DNA of 64,000 bases from Rhodobacteraceae bacterium CCMM004 (GTDB taxonomy: Bacteria > Pseudomonadota > Alphaproteobacteria > Rhodobacterales > Rhodobacteraceae), in NCBI GenBank assembly GCA_004005435.1, contig RZWH01000004.1, positions 131,501 to 195,500 on the forward strand. The letters are read 5' to 3'. The notes under the pieces were generated by a model. It searched no databases. It was not told where the DNA came from and was given only the letters and a program-made list of their open reading frames with translations. The position numbers and the translations under genes are program-made. Positions 7,538 through 16,882 of the stretch are shown piece after piece (position 1 is the stretch's first letter; the number at the start of each line of letters is the position of its first letter).

Positions 7538-8742
7538 GCCAGGGCGCGCGCGACCCCGTCCGCCAAAACCTCCAGCCCGGCGACCAGGTCGGCCTCGGCC
7601 GTGTCCTCGGCAAAGTCGTGGCTGATCCCCCCGATCGAGGGCACGAACAGCATCGCTGCGGGCATCACGTCGGCAATGTTGGCGGCGTCGTGTAGGGCGC
7701 CTGAGGGCATCCGCCGCCAGCGCCCCGGCGCCCGGTCCTCGGCCGCCGCCGCCAGCGCATCGCGCAGGCGGGCGTCCATGGCCACAGGGTCGCGGCCCCG
7801 CGAGCGGCCGAAGCTCAGGTCGATCCCGCGCGCCGCGGCCACTTCGTCCAGAACGCCCCGGATCTCGGCTTCCATCGCTTCCAGCACATCCGCCGCGCCG
7901 TCGCGCCATTGGACCGAGAAGGTCGCGCGTCCCGGCACGATGGACGGCGCGTTGGGGTGCACGGCCACGTGGCCCACGGTCCAGACGCTTGCCGGTCCCA
8001 TGCGGGCGGGCAGGCGCTCCTCCAACGCGGCCACCACCGCGGAGAGGCCCCGCACCGCATCGTGGCGGCGGTCCATCGGCGTGGTCCCGGCGTGGTTCTG
8101 CGCGCCCGTAAGCGTGACCGTGATGTCACGGATGCCGACGATGGAAGAGACCACGCCCACCGCCTCGCCCGCATCGTCCAGCACCGGTCCCTGCTCGATA
8201 TGCATCTCCACGAAGCCGGCGAAGCGGTCGCGCGGAACGCTGCCGGTCACCAGCCCCTTCATCCTTGCCCGCGCCGCGCCCAGTGTCTCGCCATCCCGAT
8301 CGCTGAGCGCGTCGGCCGCGTCCTCGTCCAGCACGCCCGCCCAGACCGCGCTGCCGGTGGTGACGCCAAAGCGTCCCTCCTCGTCCTGGAACGACACCGC
8401 CGAGACCGGCGGGCCGCCCGCCTCCGCCGCCGCCCGCGCCACCTCCAGCCCGGCGCAGACGCCCAGCGCCCCGTCGAGCCAGCCGCCTTCGGGCTGGCTG
8501 TCGCTGTGCGAGCCCACCAGCAGCCCCCCTTCGGCCGCAGCAAGGCCGAAGACGTTGCCCATCGGGTCGATGACCGGGTTGAGCCCGCCCTCGGCCATCC
8601 GCTGGACCAGCCACATGCGGGCGGCGATGTCGCTGTCGGAATAGGCCGGACGCACCACGCCCTTACCCTCTCCCGCGGCGCCGATGGAGCGTAGGAACTC
8701 GAGATCGCGCAGAAACCGGTCGGGCCGGATCGGCAGTGTCAT
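7531..8742 (-). CDS. M20-family Zn-dependent hydrolase (allantoate amidohydrolase / N-carbamoyl-L-amino-acid hydrolase type)
   Basis: A 403-residue enzyme of the hydantoinase/carbamoylase branch of M20. Metal-site motifs are present: [19 protein letters not shown] (H and D ligands, about residues 77-90), FQDEEGRFG (catalytic and ligand glutamates), [13 protein letters not shown] (ligand histidine), and a C-terminal [13 protein letters not shown] histidine. The dimerisation insert contains [15 protein letters not shown]. It would hydrolyse an N-carbamoyl or ureido compound in the cytoplasm. It follows the formate dehydrogenase gene by 83 bp on the same strand, with a double palindrome between them that abuts its ribosome-binding site (GGGGAG). 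Confidence 0.88.
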   Translation of the reverse strand: MTLPIRPDRFLRDLEFLRSIGAAGEGKGVVRPAYSDSDIAARMWLVQRMAEGGLNPVIDPMGNVFGLAAAEGGLLVGSHSDSQPEGGWLDGALGVCAGLEVARAAAEAGGPPVSAVSFQDEEGRFGVTTGSAVWAGVLDEDAADALSDRDGETLGAARARMKGLVTGSVPRDRFAGFVEMHIEQGPVLDDAGEAVGVVSSIVGIRDITVTLTGAQNHAGTTPMDRRHDAVRGLSAVVAALEERLPARMGPASVWTVGHVAVHPNAPSIVPGRATFSVQWRDGAADVLEAMEAEIRGVLDEVAAARGIDLSFGRSRGRDPVAMDARLRDALAAAAEDRAPGRWRRMPSGALHDAANIADVMPAAMLFVPSIGGISHDFAEDTAEADLVAGLEVLADGVARALAQ

Positions 8743-8755
8743 GACAGAAACTCCC

Positions 8756-8800
8756 CGATTTTTCGCCGAAAAATCGCAGCAATTTTTCGGCGAAAAATTG
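8756..8800. other. Tandem AT-rich palindromes forming one long hairpin
   Basis: Two odd-length 21-bp palindromes, 8756-8776 and 8780-8800, are built as tttttcg-x-cgaaaaa and spaced by cag. Each can fold alone, or the two can pair with each other into one stem of about 20 pairs with a 3-base loop. The element lies between the formate dehydrogenase stop and the M20 start; on the minus strand it ends directly before the M20 Shine-Dalgarno. It may be a terminator for the dehydrogenase or a switch over the M20 ribosome-binding site. Confidence 0.8.
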
Positions 8801-8825
8801 TGACAGGGGAAGCGTAGCCGATCCG

Positions 8826-11609
8826 CTATTGCGCCGCCAGCGGCGTTTCGTCGACGGCCTCGACCCGGACCGCCGAAAACTTGAACTCCGGGATCTTGCC
8901 CCAGGGATCGAGCGCGGGATTGGTCAGGAGGTTCGCCGCCGCCTCCACGTAGGCGAAGGGGAGGAACACCATGTCCTCGGCCACGGCCCGGTCGGCGCGC
9001 GCCGTCACCTCGACGCTGCCGCGGCGGCTGGTAAGCCGCACCTTGCCGCCCGGTGCCACGCCGAGCCGCCGCAGCGTCGCGGGATGCATCCCGCAGGTCG
9101 CCTCGGGCTCGACCGCGTCCAGAACCGCCGATCGCCGGGTCATCGACCCTGTGTGCCAGTGTTCCAGCTGCCGCCCGGTGGTCAGGATCATCGGAAAGCT
9201 CTCGTCAGGCAGCTCGGCCGGCGGCGTTACCCGCGCCGGCGTGAACTTGGCACGCCCCGCCCGCCGCGGGAAGCCGTCGCCGAACACCACCGACTGACCC
9301 GGATCCTCGTTGGACAGGCACGGATACTGCACCGCCCCCTCGGCCTCCAGCCGCTTCCAGGTAATGTGATGGAGCGAGCGCATGGACATCTTCATCTCGT
9401 CGAAGACTTCGCGCGGATCGTCGTAGTCCCAGTCGAGCCCGATGCGGTTGGCCAGGTCCACGATGACGCGCCAATCCTCGCGCGCCTCGCCCGGGGGCGG
9501 CACGGCGGGGCGGCCCATCTGCACCTGGCGGTTGGTGTTGGTGACCGTTCCGCGTTTCTCGGGGAATGCGGCGGCGGGCAGGATCACATCCGCGAACATC
9601 GCCGTTTCGGTCAGAAAGATGTCCTGGACCACCAGGTGGTCGAGATGGGCCAGCGCCTTTCTCGCATGGCCCACGTCGGGGTCGGACATCGCCGGGTTCT
9701 CGCCCAGGACATACATCCCCCGGATCTCGCCGCGATAGACGCGGTCCATGATCTCGACCACGGTGAGGCCAGGCGCCGCGTCGATCTGCGTGCCCTTCCA
9801 GATGTGGCGAAAGAGTTCGCGCACCTCCGGGTCGGCGACGCTCTGATAGTCCGGCATGACCTGGGGGATGAGCCCGGCATCGCTGGCGCCCTGCACGTTG
9901 TTCTGCCCGCGCAGGGGATGCAGGCCCGTGCCTGGCCGCCCCACCTGCCCGCAGAGCAGCGCCAGGGAGATCAGGCAGCGCGAGTTGTCGGTGCCGTGAA
10001 TATGCTGGCTGACCCCCATGCCCCAAAAGATCATCGCGCGGCGGGCCCCGGCATAGGTCCGCGCGACCTCGCGGATCGTCTCGGCGTCGATGCCGCAGAG
10101 CGGCGCCATCTTCTCCGGCGGGAAGGCGCGGATATGGTCGCGGAACTCGAAGAAGCCTTCGGTGAAGCCCTCGATATACTGCCGGTCGTAGAGCTTTTCC
10201 TCCACGATCACGTTCATGATCGCGTTCAGCAGCGCCACGTCGGTGCCCGGGCGGAACTGAAGCATGTGGGTCGCGTGCCGCTTGAGCGCCTGACCGCGCG
10301 GGTCGATCACGATCAGGTCGCCACCCCGCTTGGCGAACTGTTTGAAGAACGTGGCGGCGACGGGGTGGTTCTCGGTCGGGTTTGCGCCGATGACGATGGC
10401 GCAGTCGGCGTTCTCGATCTCGTTGAAGCTGGCTGTGACGGCGCCCGAGCCCACGTTCTCCATCAGCGCCGCGACGGACGAGGCGTGGCAGAGGCGGGTG
10501 CAGTGGTCGACGTTGTTGTGGCCAAAGCCCTGGCGGATCAGCTTTTGAAACAGATACGCCTCTTCGTTGGTGCACTTGGCGCTGCCGAAACCGGCCACCG
10601 ACTTGCCGCCGAAGAAGCTGCGCAGGTCGGCCAGGCCGTGGGCAGCGACGTCCAGGGCCTCGTCCCAGTCGGCCTCGCGGAAATGGGTCCAGGGGTTCGC
10701 GGGGTCCACGTTCAGCCCCTTTTCCGGCGCGTCGTCGCGGCGGATCAGAGGGCGGGTCAGCCGGTGGGGGTGATGGATATAGTCGAACCCGAAGCGCCCC
10801 TTGACGCAGAGGCGCCCCTCGTTCGCCGGGCCGTTTATGCCGTCGGCCTTGACCACCTTGCCGTCGCGGACCTTCAGCGACACCTGGCAGCCGACACCGC
10901 AGAACGGACAGACCGACGCGACCTCGTCGTCCCAGGTGCCGCCGTCGCCACGCTGGGCCTCGTCCAGCACGCGGGCCTCCATCAGCGCACCGGTGGGACA
11001 GGCCTGCACGCATTCGCCGCAGGCGACGCAGGTGCTCTCGCCCATGGGATCGGCGAAGTCGAAGACCGGATAGCTGTCGTGCCCGCGCCCGGCCATGCCG
11101 ATGACGTCGTTGACCTGAACCTCGCGGCAGGCGCGGACGCAGAGGCCGCACTGGATGCAGGCGTCGAGGTTGACGCGCATCGCCACATGGCTGTCGTCCA
11201 GGATCGGCACGCGGGCGGGCTCTAGCGGCGGCAGGCGGCTGTCCTCCACCCCCTGCGCGGCGGCCATGGTCCAGAGGTGGCTCGACCGGTCGTGGGCGTC
11301 GGCCTGTGGGGGCTGGTCGGCCAGCAGCATCTCCATCACCATGCGCCGGGCCTTGGTCTCGCGCGGGGCGGCGGTGGTCACGGTCATCCCCTCGACGGGT
11401 CGGCGGATGCACGACGCGACCAGCGCCCGCTCGCCCTCCACCGCGACCATACAGGCGCGGCAATTGCCGTCTGGGCGGTAGCCGGGGGCGGACTTGTGAC
11501 ACAGATGCGGCAGGGTGGTGCCCTCGCGCCGGGCGACGTCCCAGATGGTCTCGTCCGGCCCTGCCGCGACGGCGCAGCCGTCGAGGGTAAAGCGGATGGT
11601 GTCGGTCAT
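8826..11609 (-). CDS. fdhF: Formate dehydrogenase alpha subunit (Mo/W-bis-MGD), orphan
   Basis: A 927-residue enzyme, formate to CO2. An N-terminal 2Fe-2S domain has C37, C50, C53 and C67, followed by two 4Fe-4S motifs ([11 protein letters not shown] and [15 protein letters not shown]), the CPFCGVGC cluster of the molybdopterin domain, and the active-site region [13 protein letters not shown], where Cys takes the place of selenocysteine. It continues with the molybdopterin-binding core and a C-terminal molydopterin dinucleotide-binding domain. This layout matches alpha subunits of NAD-linked formate dehydrogenases (FdsA/FdhF), but no fdsB, fdsG or fdsD homologue is adjacent. The ATG at 11609 has GGAGG 6 bases upstream. 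Electron partner unknown. Confidence 0.92.
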   Translation of the reverse strand: MTDTIRFTLDGCAVAAGPDETIWDVARREGTTLPHLCHKSAPGYRPDGNCRACMVAVEGERALVASCIRRPVEGMTVTTAAPRETKARRMVMEMLLADQPPQADAHDRSSHLWTMAAAQGVEDSRLPPLEPARVPILDDSHVAMRVNLDACIQCGLCVRACREVQVNDVIGMAGRGHDSYPVFDFADPMGESTCVACGECVQACPTGALMEARVLDEAQRGDGGTWDDEVASVCPFCGVGCQVSLKVRDGKVVKADGINGPANEGRLCVKGRFGFDYIHHPHRLTRPLIRRDDAPEKGLNVDPANPWTHFREADWDEALDVAAHGLADLRSFFGGKSVAGFGSAKCTNEEAYLFQKLIRQGFGHNNVDHCTRLCHASSVAALMENVGSGAVTASFNEIENADCAIVIGANPTENHPVAATFFKQFAKRGGDLIVIDPRGQALKRHATHMLQFRPGTDVALLNAIMNVIVEEKLYDRQYIEGFTEGFFEFRDHIRAFPPEKMAPLCGIDAETIREVARTYAGARRAMIFWGMGVSQHIHGTDNSRCLISLALLCGQVGRPGTGLHPLRGQNNVQGASDAGLIPQVMPDYQSVADPEVRELFRHIWKGTQIDAAPGLTVVEIMDRVYRGEIRGMYVLGENPAMSDPDVGHARKALAHLDHLVVQDIFLTETAMFADVILPAAAFPEKRGTVTNTNRQVQMGRPAVPPPGEAREDWRVIVDLANRIGLDWDYDDPREVFDEMKMSMRSLHHITWKRLEAEGAVQYPCLSNEDPGQSVVFGDGFPRRAGRAKFTPARVTPPAELPDESFPMILTTGRQLEHWHTGSMTRRSAVLDAVEPEATCGMHPATLRRLGVAPGGKVRLTSRRGSVEVTARADRAVAEDMVFLPFAYVEAAANLLTNPALDPWGKIPEFKFSAVRVEAVDETPLAAQ

Positions 11610-11714
11610 GGTGGGCCTCCCCGGGTCGTCCCCGACCTTAGAGCAGCAGGGCGTCGACCGGAACAGGCCCGGGGCGACGAAACCCGGCCCGTTTGCGTCC
11701 CGCGGGGCGGCGAC

Positions 11715-11767
11715 GGGACGGCGGGCGGGGCGACGTGCGCAGCACGAGCGCCGTGCCGCCGGACATT
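11715..11767 (+). repeat. 53-bp intergenic repeat, copy 2
   Basis: Second copy of the element at 5197-5249 (49 of 53 identical, same orientation). Here it lies in the 209-bp divergent region between formate dehydrogenase and the histidine phosphatase, 51 bp before the latter's ATG. The inner gtgc-gca-gcac hairpin is unchanged; the right arm has one substitution. Confidence 0.75.
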
Positions 11768-11818
11768 GGCAACGGCCGCCTGACGCGGTAGGCGCGGAGC
11801 ACAGACAGGGAGACCGGC

Positions 11819-12463
11819 ATGGGAGAGATCGTCCTCGTCCGCCACGGACAGGCCAACAGCAGCGCGCAGGACGAGGCGTCCTACGACCGGCTCAGCGACC
11901 TCGGGCACCGCCAGGCCGACTGGCTGGGCCGCTGGTTCGCCGACCGGGGCGAACGCTTCGACCTGGTTCTTTCGGGCAGCCTGCGCCGCCACCGCGAGAC
12001 CGCCGCGGGGATGGGCCATGCCGACGCCCAGATCGACGCGCGGCTGAATGAGATGGACTATTTCAACCTCGGCCGGGCGCTGGAGGACGGGCACGGCGTG
12101 CCGTTTCCCGGCCCCGACGACTTCGCCGCCCACGTGCCCCAGGTGATGCGCGCCTGGCACGCGGCCGAGATCCGCGGCGACGAGACCTTCGTGGAGTTCG
12201 AGGCCCGCGTCACCGGCGCCCTGATCGACGCGGCCGAAGAGGGGCGGCGGGTGCTCTGCGTCACCTCGGGCGGGGTCATCGGCATGGCCCTGCGTCACAT
12301 CCTCGGTCTCGACCCCGAGCGGATGGCCCATGTCCTGCTGCCGATCCGCAACTCCTCGGTCCACCGCCTTCTGGTCCGGGGCGAACAGATGCTGCTGGCC
12401 GAATTCAACGGAACGCCGCATCTTGACGCCCATGACCGCGCCCATGCGCGCACCACCTATTGA
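11819..12463 (+). CDS. Histidine phosphatase family protein
   Basis: A 214-residue single-domain enzyme of the phosphoglycerate-mutase-like clan. It opens GEIVLVRHGQANSS, with the RHG phosphohistidine motif at about residues 8-10, has a second arginine in LSGSLRRHRETA, and a catalytic histidine-like position in CVTSGGVIGMALRHIL (SGG in place of the more common THG). It probably acts on small phosphoesters in the cytoplasm; the substrate cannot be deduced. It is followed after 10 bp by the saccharopine dehydrogenase gene and is likely co-transcribed with it. Confidence 0.87.
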   Translation: MGEIVLVRHGQANSSAQDEASYDRLSDLGHRQADWLGRWFADRGERFDLVLSGSLRRHRETAAGMGHADAQIDARLNEMDYFNLGRALEDGHGVPFPGPDDFAAHVPQVMRAWHAAEIRGDETFVEFEARVTGALIDAAEEGRRVLCVTSGGVIGMALRHILGLDPERMAHVLLPIRNSSVHRLLVRGEQMLLAEFNGTPHLDAHDRAHARTTY

Positions 12464-12473
12464 GGGGCCACGG

Positions 12474-13556
12474 ATGAGCCACGACACGACCGCCGCGACC
12501 GGCACCGTTCACCTGTGGGTGCGGGGCGAGCCGCGGGCGAACGAGGCGCGCGTGGGCGTGACTCCCGAGGGCGTGGCCACGCTGATCGGCCGCGGGATGC
12601 GGGTGACGGTCGAGGACAGCCCCGCCCGCGCCATCGGGATCGAGGGATACCGCCGCGCGGGGGCCGAGATCGCGGACTTCGGCGCCTGGACCGACGCGCC
12701 GCAGAACGCGGTGATCTTCGGGCTCAAGGAACTGCCAGACGACGACACGCCCCTGCCGCACCGCCACATCATGTTCGGCCATGCCTACAAGGGGCAGGCC
12801 GACGGCGCCCGGCTCCTGCGCCGCTTCGCCGCCGGAGGCGGGACGCTCTACGACCTGGAGTATCTGGTGGACGCGGACGGACGCCGCATCGCCGCCTTCG
12901 GCTATTGGGCGGGGTACGCCGGCGCGGCCGTCGCCGCCATGGCCTGGGCTGCGCAGGCGGACGGCGGCATCTGCCCGGCGGTGTCGACCTACGCCGATGC
13001 CGAGGCGCTGACCCGCGACCTGACCGCGCGGCTGGACGGCACGGGGTCGCAGCGGCCCGGGGCGCTGATCATCGGGGCCAAGGGACGGGTCGGCACCGGC
13101 GCCGCCGATCTCTGCGCTGCCGTCGACATCCCCACGACCCTCTGGGACCAGGAAGAGACGCGCCACGGCAGCCCCTTCCCCGAGGTGCTGGAGCACGCCC
13201 TGTTCCTCAACTGCATCCTGGCCCAGCCCGGCGCGCCCATCTTCGTGCCCGCCGACACCGGATCGCGCGTGCGGGCGTTGCGGGCCATCGGCGACATCGC
13301 CTGCGACCCGACCTCGGACTTTTCTCCGATCAAGGTCTACGACCGCACGACGACCTGGGACGCCCCCGCGCTGCGGGTCCACCGCAGCCCGCCGCTCGAT
13401 GTGGTGGCCATCGACAATCTGCCCGCGATGCTGCCGGTGGAGTCGTCCGAGGATTATGCGGCTCAACTCCTGCCCGCGCTTCTCGACCTCGACCGGATAG
13501 ACCGGGGCGTCTGGGGCCGCGCGGAAGAGACCTTTCGCGCCCACCTCCCGGACTGA
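12474..13556 (+). CDS. Saccharopine dehydrogenase, L-lysine-forming type (Lys1-like)
   Basis: A 360-residue protein. The N-terminal half has the alanine-dehydrogenase/transhydrogenase fold start HLWVRGEPRANEARVGVTPEGVATLIGRGMRVTVEDSP, including R and E residues that bind substrate in Lys1, and IFGLKELPDDDTPLPHRHIMFGHAYKGQ with the K-x-E-L and H-x-x-K catalytic pair. The C-terminal half has the nucleotide-binding ALIIGAKGRVGTGAADL (GxxGxxG). Lys1 catalyses saccharopine + NAD to lysine + 2-oxoglutarate. In bacteria such enzymes work in lysine breakdown or in compatible-solute metabolism; no partner Lys9-like gene is adjacent. Confidence 0.86.
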   Translation: MSHDTTAATGTVHLWVRGEPRANEARVGVTPEGVATLIGRGMRVTVEDSPARAIGIEGYRRAGAEIADFGAWTDAPQNAVIFGLKELPDDDTPLPHRHIMFGHAYKGQADGARLLRRFAAGGGTLYDLEYLVDADGRRIAAFGYWAGYAGAAVAAMAWAAQADGGICPAVSTYADAEALTRDLTARLDGTGSQRPGALIIGAKGRVGTGAADLCAAVDIPTTLWDQEETRHGSPFPEVLEHALFLNCILAQPGAPIFVPADTGSRVRALRAIGDIACDPTSDFSPIKVYDRTTTWDAPALRVHRSPPLDVVAIDNLPAMLPVESSEDYAAQLLPALLDLDRIDRGVWGRAEETFRAHLPD

Positions 13557-13559
13557 GAG

Positions 13560-14291
13560 TCAGGAGAACAGCTTGTAATAAAGCGCGTCGGGCAGGAGCG
13601 CAGAGGCGCGGAACATCGCGCCGAAACTCGCCGGGATCGTCGCCTTGAACTTGCGGCTCTCCATCAGATCGAAAACCCCGCGCGCAGCCTCCTCCGGCTC
13701 CATCATCATCGGCATCTTGAAATCGTTCTTCTGGGTCAGACGGGTGCGGATGAAGCCGAGATTGGCCAGTTGCACGCGCACGCCCGTGTCCTTGAGATCG
13801 GCATGCATGGACTCGGCCAGGTGCATCAGCCCAGCCTTGGACGACGAATAGCCGATAGAGCCCGGAAGCCCGCGGTAGCCCGACAGCGAGCCGATCGCGA
13901 CCACATGGCCGCTGTTGCGCGCGACCATCTGCGGCACGGTCCGCCCAAAGACCCGGGCGGCGCCTGTGAGGTTGACGTCGAACATCGTCGTCACCTCGTC
14001 GGCCACCCATTCCGTCGCGGGCTGCGGCCAGTAGACCCCGGCGATGTAGACGACGCCATGGACGTCGCCCGCCGCCTCGGCCGCGCGGGCGACGCTGTCG
14101 TCGTCCGAGACGTCCATGGGAACGGCCCGTGCGTTGCCGCCCAAGGTCTCGGCCAGCGCCTCCAGCCGGTCGGCGCTGCGGGCGCTCAGCACCAGATCCG
14201 CGCCGGCCCGGCTCATCCGCTCGGCCAGGGCCCGGCCCAGCCCCTCTGACGCCCCCACCAGCCAATAGGTTCGGTCGCGCCAACGGCTCAT
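13560..14291 (-). CDS. SDR-family oxidoreductase, last gene of the RpoE-linked operon
   Basis: A 243-residue short-chain dehydrogenase. It has WLVGASEGLGRALAERM (cofactor-binding GxxxGxG), VVYIAGVY in place of NNAG, SLSGYRGLPGSIGYSSSKAGL (catalytic Ser and YxxxK) and a C-terminal tail unlike classical SDRs. The start ATG overlaps the DUF3833 stop by ATGA. It corresponds in position to the last gene of the five-gene operon next to rpoE in Rhodobacter sphaeroides. Substrate unknown; a role in modified or oxidised lipid handling is inferred from the operon. Confidence 0.88.
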   Translation of the reverse strand: MSRWRDRTYWLVGASEGLGRALAERMSRAGADLVLSARSADRLEALAETLGGNARAVPMDVSDDDSVARAAEAAGDVHGVVYIAGVYWPQPATEWVADEVTTMFDVNLTGAARVFGRTVPQMVARNSGHVVAIGSLSGYRGLPGSIGYSSSKAGLMHLAESMHADLKDTGVRVQLANLGFIRTRLTQKNDFKMPMMMEPEEAARGVFDLMESRKFKATIPASFGAMFRASALLPDALYYKLFS

Positions 14292-14851
14292 ATCGGGTCC
14301 TCCTTGCGAATCGTGGCGATCAGTTCGGCCACCAGGATGCCGAACTTGCGGAACTGGCTGCGGTTCACCACGGTCCCGTTCGGCATAAGATACATCCAGT
14401 CGACGGCGTCGAGCAGGTGGCCGCCCGCATCCTCGGGCAGGCGGATGCGATAACGCAGCTGCACCGCCGGTCCGGCGGCGCGCCCTTGGGCGACGCCGAT
14501 CACATCCGACGCCCGCGCGGTGAAGCGGCCGTCGTTGCCGACGCTCAGATGCCACGCGCGGTTCTGCGTCGCGCCGCTGTCGTAGCGAAAGGTCTCGGCC
14601 AGCACGCCGCTGGCCCCGTCCCACACCCCCTCCATCTCGGCGGTGAAGCGAGAGGTCAGCCGCCCCGTCGGGCCAAAGATTGCACCCTCGCAGAGCAGGC
14701 GCCCCTCGAGGTGCCGCCCTAGGTCGAAGTCGGGACCGATCCCTTCGTAGTCCTCGGGCACCTGACCGGCAAAGCCCAGGAACCGGCCCCGCGCCCAGAC
14801 GACGAGCGCGATCAGCCCACCTCCGACCAACAGAAACACCAGTTCACCCAA
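14288..14851 (-). CDS. DUF3833 family protein
   Basis: A 187-residue protein with an N-terminal membrane anchor (MGELVFLLVGGGLIALVVWARGRF). The body resembles DUF3833: DLGRHLEGRLLCEGAIFGPTGRLTSRF, W-x-G-x-x-G-V-L-x-E-x-F-R-Y-D-S-G, and RLPEDAGGHLLDAVDWMYLMPNGTVVNRSQFRKFGILVAELIATIRK. The function of the family is unknown; members are often encoded with lipid-modifying enzymes. It overlaps the MFS gene by 8 bp upstream and the SDR by 4 bp downstream, as expected for an operon. Confidence 0.85.
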   Translation of the reverse strand: MGELVFLLVGGGLIALVVWARGRFLGFAGQVPEDYEGIGPDFDLGRHLEGRLLCEGAIFGPTGRLTSRFTAEMEGVWDGASGVLAETFRYDSGATQNRAWHLSVGNDGRFTARASDVIGVAQGRAAGPAVQLRYRIRLPEDAGGHLLDAVDWMYLMPNGTVVNRSQFRKFGILVAELIATIRKEDPI

Positions 14852-16118
14852 GCTCGCCTCCTTCGATCTGCGGCGCCCGTGCCAGGAGCACCAGCGCCGC
14901 CAGCTTCAACCCGCAGGGCACCACCGCGTAGAGCCATGTCAGGGTGACAATGGCGGCGGAGGGGTTGTCGGTTCCGGGGCGAAAACCCACGGCATCCAGG
15001 ATCGGCAGCAATGTCAGCGCCGCCAGCGCGAGCGAAGCCTTGCTGACAAGGGACCACAGGCCGAACCCGGCGGCCGCCTGCGGCGCAATCCGGGCCATGC
15101 GTGCGGCAAATAGCGCAGGCAGGAGGGTGAGGTCAGCCCCCACCGCCGCCCCCGACGCGATGCAGATGAGCGCAAAGGCCGCGACGTCCCCGGGGCCGAG
15201 CGTCGCGGCAAAGGCGAAGGTTACGATGGCCAGAGCCATCCCGGCCATAAGGGCGCGGCGCGGCCCGATGCGGCGCGCCGCCAGGCCCCAGGCCGGCGCC
15301 GATGCGGCCGCCGCGGCAAAGAACAGCAGCAGGAGCGGCCCCTCCCACCCCGGGGCCTCCAGGCGGCTCTCGACGAAGAACAGGAACAGGGTGGAGGTGA
15401 CGGCCACCGGGGTGGCGTTGATCAGCGCGATCAGGAGAAGGCGGCGTGCGGGGCGATCTCGTACCACGTCGCCCAGGACCGACAGGCCGTCGGGGGCCGG
15501 GCCCGCGGCCGCACGCCACTCCCGCGCCATCGCGGCCACGGCCAGGGCGGCGAGCGCGGCAAAGCCCGCGGCAAAGAGCGCAAAGGGCGACGGACCCAGC
15601 GTGATCAGCGCCACCGGCGCCACCGAGGCCACGCAGACCCCCACCAGCGCCCCTGTCTCGCGCCAGGCCGCCAGCCGGACATGGCCGCGCTCCCCCATCG
15701 CCGCACCGCGCAAAACGCCCTGGGCGTAGAAGGTGATGGTTAGAAAGCTGAAGGCCGAGAACAGCCCGGTGAGCGTCAGCGCAAACCACCAGACCGGGGG
15801 GATCGGCGGCGGCACCGCAAAGAGGCCGATCATCGACAGGGCCATCAGCGCCGCGGCGGCGGCCACGGCAGCGCCGCGGTGGCGCGCCAGCCTCTGCGAC
15901 AGCCACCCCAGGGCGGGGTCCTGGATCACGTCGATCAGCCGGAGCGCCGCCAGGACGGCTCCGAGGCTCGCCAGGCCCACGCCGTAACTGTCCACGTAGA
16001 ACTTGGGCGCGTGGATGTAGATCGGCAGCCCAGCCATCGACAAAAGCCCCGCAAAGAGGGCGTAACCGGCGAGCCGGGACGGACCCGCCGCGTCCGCACC
16101 TGCGGAGGCCGTGGTCAA
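14844..16118 (-). CDS. MFS transporter of the GPH/MFS_2 type (TTG start)
   Basis: A 424-residue protein with twelve likely helices. The segment KFYVDSYGVGLASLGAVLAALRLIDVIQDPALGWLSQRL is the glycoside-pentoside-hexuronide-like signature (D-P-x-x-G in the first cytoplasmic loop). I place the start at TTG 16118, which overlaps the DUF1365 stop as TTGA; an upstream GTG at 16178 would lie deep inside DUF1365. The transported compound is unknown. The protein is conserved in the RpoE-adjacent operon, so a substrate linked to membrane lipids is an inference from context. Confidence 0.84.
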   Translation of the reverse strand: MTTASAGADAAGPSRLAGYALFAGLLSMAGLPIYIHAPKFYVDSYGVGLASLGAVLAALRLIDVIQDPALGWLSQRLARHRGAAVAAAAALMALSMIGLFAVPPPIPPVWWFALTLTGLFSAFSFLTITFYAQGVLRGAAMGERGHVRLAAWRETGALVGVCVASVAPVALITLGPSPFALFAAGFAALAALAVAAMAREWRAAAGPAPDGLSVLGDVVRDRPARRLLLIALINATPVAVTSTLFLFFVESRLEAPGWEGPLLLLFFAAAAASAPAWGLAARRIGPRRALMAGMALAIVTFAFAATLGPGDVAAFALICIASGAAVGADLTLLPALFAARMARIAPQAAAGFGLWSLVSKASLALAALTLLPILDAVGFRPGTDNPSAAIVTLTWLYAVVPCGLKLAALVLLARAPQIEGGELG

Positions 16119-16882
16119 TGGCTGATCTCTTCGGCGGGCGGGACGGGGCGGCGGCGGTAGGACGCCCCCTTCCACCACAGCTTCAACGCCTGCCAGTGGA
16201 TCAGGCCGAGCACCCGCCGCGACCCGAACGGACGCCGCAGGCAGGCGCCGAGCAGCGCCGCGCCGGACAACGGCCGCCGCGGGCCGGTCAGCGTGGCGAT
16301 CAGCCCGCCGCTCTCGCCGTTGCGATAGTCGATCCAGATGCCGATCCGGTCGTCGCGGATGTCGAAGCGAAAGCGATAGGCGCCGGCCACCTCCTGAAAC
16401 GGCGACACGTGAAAGATCTTGGTCGCAGTCAGCGTGTCCTCGGCCGTGATCGGGCGCAGGTCGTCGTGGTGGCAGAGATAGTTGTGGCGGTCGCCGAACG
16501 TGTTGCTGACCTCGGCCACGACGGCGCGCAGGCGCCCCTCCCCGTCATGCGCCAGCCAGAAGCTCACTGGGTTGAACACGTGCCCCAGAACGCGCGGCTG
16601 CGCTAGGAGGAGAAGCCGTCCGCCGGTGGCATGGGCCAGTCCGCGCGCCTCCAACACCTCGCGCAGCCAGGCGGCGCCGCGGCCCTGCCCCGGCGGACCG
16701 CCATGGTCGCGGTCGTGCAGCGACACCGCCCCGGCCCGGTTGCGGGCAAGGGGCCAGGGCCCGGGCACCGCCGCCTCGGCATCGAGGAGCAGGTAGTCGA
16801 CGCCGTAGCGAAAGGCGTTGCGCACGCCGCCCCGCCTGCCGTGATAGGTCTCGCCTGCGATATGGTCGATGAGGGCCGTCAC
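16115..16882 (-). CDS. DUF1365 family protein (RSP_1090-like)
   Basis: A 255-residue protein with the hallmarks of DUF1365: start DHIAGETYHGRRGGVRNAFRYGVDYLLLD, the RVLGHVFNPVSFW motif, AVVAEVSNTFGDRHNYLC, KIFHVSPFQEVAGAYRFRF and HWQALKLWWKG. The start is GTG 16882, overlapping the flavoprotein stop as GTGA. In Rhodobacter sphaeroides the homologous gene next to rpoE is required together with its flavoprotein neighbour for normal ChrR turnover under singlet oxygen (from memory of that literature). The biochemical activity is uncertain; it is almost always paired with the flavoprotein and with cyclopropane-fatty-acid-synthase-like enzymes. Confidence 0.9.
   Translation of the reverse strand: MTALIDHIAGETYHGRRGGVRNAFRYGVDYLLLDAEAAVPGPWPLARNRAGAVSLHDRDHGGPPGQGRGAAWLREVLEARGLAHATGGRLLLLAQPRVLGHVFNPVSFWLAHDGEGRLRAVVAEVSNTFGDRHNYLCHHDDLRPITAEDTLTATKIFHVSPFQEVAGAYRFRFDIRDDRIGIWIDYRNGESGGLIATLTGPRRPLSGAALLGACLRRPFGSRRVLGLIHWQALKLWWKGASYRRRPVPPAEEISH

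Noticed and set aside
10440-10530. Selenocysteine in formate dehydrogenase
   Set aside because: The active-site codon in the CTRLCHASS region is TGC (Cys), not TGA, and the frame has no internal stop.
8829-11225. Plus-strand open frame of about 800 codons opposite formate dehydrogenase
   Set aside because: Mirror of a high-GC gene; no ribosome-binding site or domain; the minus-strand product keeps every iron-sulfur motif.
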